Source: an uncultured Lachnospiraceae bacterium
Lineage (GTDB): Bacteria; Bacillota; Clostridia; Lachnospirales; Lachnospiraceae
Assembly: GCA_947177465.1 (NCBI GenBank)
Contig: CAMWUP010000170.1
Location: 1-5,573 of the forward strand
DNA: 5,573 bases
Direction: 5' to 3'
Shown one piece after another: positions 5,339 to 5,573 of this stretch. Positions within the stretch are counted from its first letter, which is position 1; the number at the start of each line of letters is the position of its first letter. A program made the translations under genes and the position numbers. The notes beneath the pieces are model-generated. The model saw nothing but the letters and a program-made list of their open reading frames with translations, was not told the DNA's origin and ran no database searches.

Positions 5339-5383
5339 CCAAAAACCCCTGCAAATGGCATATACACACCATTTACAAGGGTT
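5339..5383 (-). terminator. Rho-independent terminator of tsf
   Basis: AACCCTTGTAAATGG (5383-5369 on the minus strand) pairs with CCATTTGCAGGGGTT (5358-5344) at 13 of 15 positions around a 10-nt loop, and runs into TTTTTGG. It lies 31 bp after the tsf stop codon. The plus-strand side has no T-run, so it works for tsf. The following stretch, 5229-5338, is AT-rich and holds no gene that I can recognise. Confidence 0.85.
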
Positions 5384-5414
5384 CTCATTCTTAAAAGTTC
5401 GCCGCAAAGTTCAC

Positions 5415-5573
5415 TTATGCATTCATCTGCTTTGCAACTTCCTCTGCGAAGTTCTCTTCCTTCTTCTCGATGCCCTCGCCGGTCTCAAAACGAACGAAAC
5501 GCTTTACAGAAAGCTTTGCACCGTTTTCCTTTGCTACCTGCGCTACATACTGGGATACCTTCTGCTTACCATA
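5415..5573 (-). CDS. tsf: Elongation factor Ts, C-terminal fragment cut by the window edge
   Basis: EF-Ts is the nucleotide exchange factor that turns EF-Tu-GDP back into EF-Tu-GTP during translation. Only the last 52 residues and the stop codon lie in the window; the complete protein is usually about 200-310 residues, so most is off the edge. The segment VAQVAKENGAKLSVKRFVRF followed by ETGEGIEKKEENFAEEVAKQ and a final MNA matches the C-terminal end of EF-Ts, with the conserved RFxRFxxGEGIEKKxENFAxEV pattern. It is followed by its own terminator, so it closes the preceding operon (usually rpsB-tsf). It is more GC-rich than the adjoining toxin-antitoxin DNA. Coincidentally, EF-Tu, its partner, is the known target of P1 Doc encoded by relatives of the next operon. 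Confidence 0.95.
   Translation of the reverse strand, partial: YGKQKVSQYVAQVAKENGAKLSVKRFVRFETGEGIEKKEENFAEEVAKQMNA

Noticed and set aside
1..5573. CRISPR arrays, tRNA or rRNA genes, insertion sequences
   Set aside because: No regularly spaced long direct repeats, cloverleaf-like sequence, transposase frame or terminal repeats were seen. The 16-bp periodic boxes are operators, not CRISPR units.

Overview
The window looks like the chromosome of a Bacillota member of class Clostridia, most probably a Lachnospiraceae-type gut anaerobe. This rests on three things: the enoyl-ACP reductase is the flavoprotein FabK rather than FabI, the gene order fabK-fabD-fabG-fabF-fabZ is the clostridial one, and ribosome binding sites are strong and AGGAGG-like. 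The family-level placement is an inference. Every gene found lies on the minus strand, so the biological reading order runs from high to low coordinates.

Reading that way, the window opens (5573-5415) with the 3' end of tsf (elongation factor Ts), closed by a stem-loop terminator at 5339-5383. About 110 bp of AT-rich DNA without a recognisable gene follows (5229-5338). Next is a small, AT-rich toxin-antitoxin operon of Phd/Doc type. It has its own promoter (-35 TTGAAT, 17 bp, -10 TATAAT), an 18-bp palindrome lying over the -35, a GTG-started antitoxin (5172-4930) and a Doc-type toxin (4933-4556) joined by an ATGA overlap. An AT-rich palindrome (4516-4547) and a terminator (4426-4460) lie downstream of the toxin.

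Directly after that terminator starts the type II fatty-acid synthesis operon. Its promoter has TTGACA, a 17-bp spacer and TATACT. From the last base of the -10 onward lie four 13-bp TTTG-N5-CAAA boxes whose centres are exactly 16 bp apart (4384, 4368, 4352, 4336). They resemble the FabT (MarR-family) fatty-acid repressor site as I recall it. The array is also a large imperfect dyad, so the first ~47 nt of the predicted transcript could fold into a stem-loop starting at the predicted +1.

The operon then encodes FabK (enoyl-ACP reductase), FabD (malonyl-CoA:ACP transacylase), FabG (3-oxoacyl-ACP reductase), FabF (condensing enzyme II) and FabZ (3-hydroxyacyl-ACP dehydratase, cut by the window edge). 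Together FabD loads malonate onto ACP, FabF condenses, and FabG, FabZ and FabK reduce, dehydrate and reduce again, which is a full elongation cycle. Compared with the usual clostridial cluster, the regulator, fabH and acpP are missing at the head, and accB is missing between fabF and fabZ.

The most notable signal is the evenly phased four-box operator and hairpin ahead of fabK. The genes themselves are ordinary family members with intact catalytic residues. Start codons of fabK, fabD and fabG were placed downstream of the longest open frame on the basis of ribosome binding sites and family N-termini.
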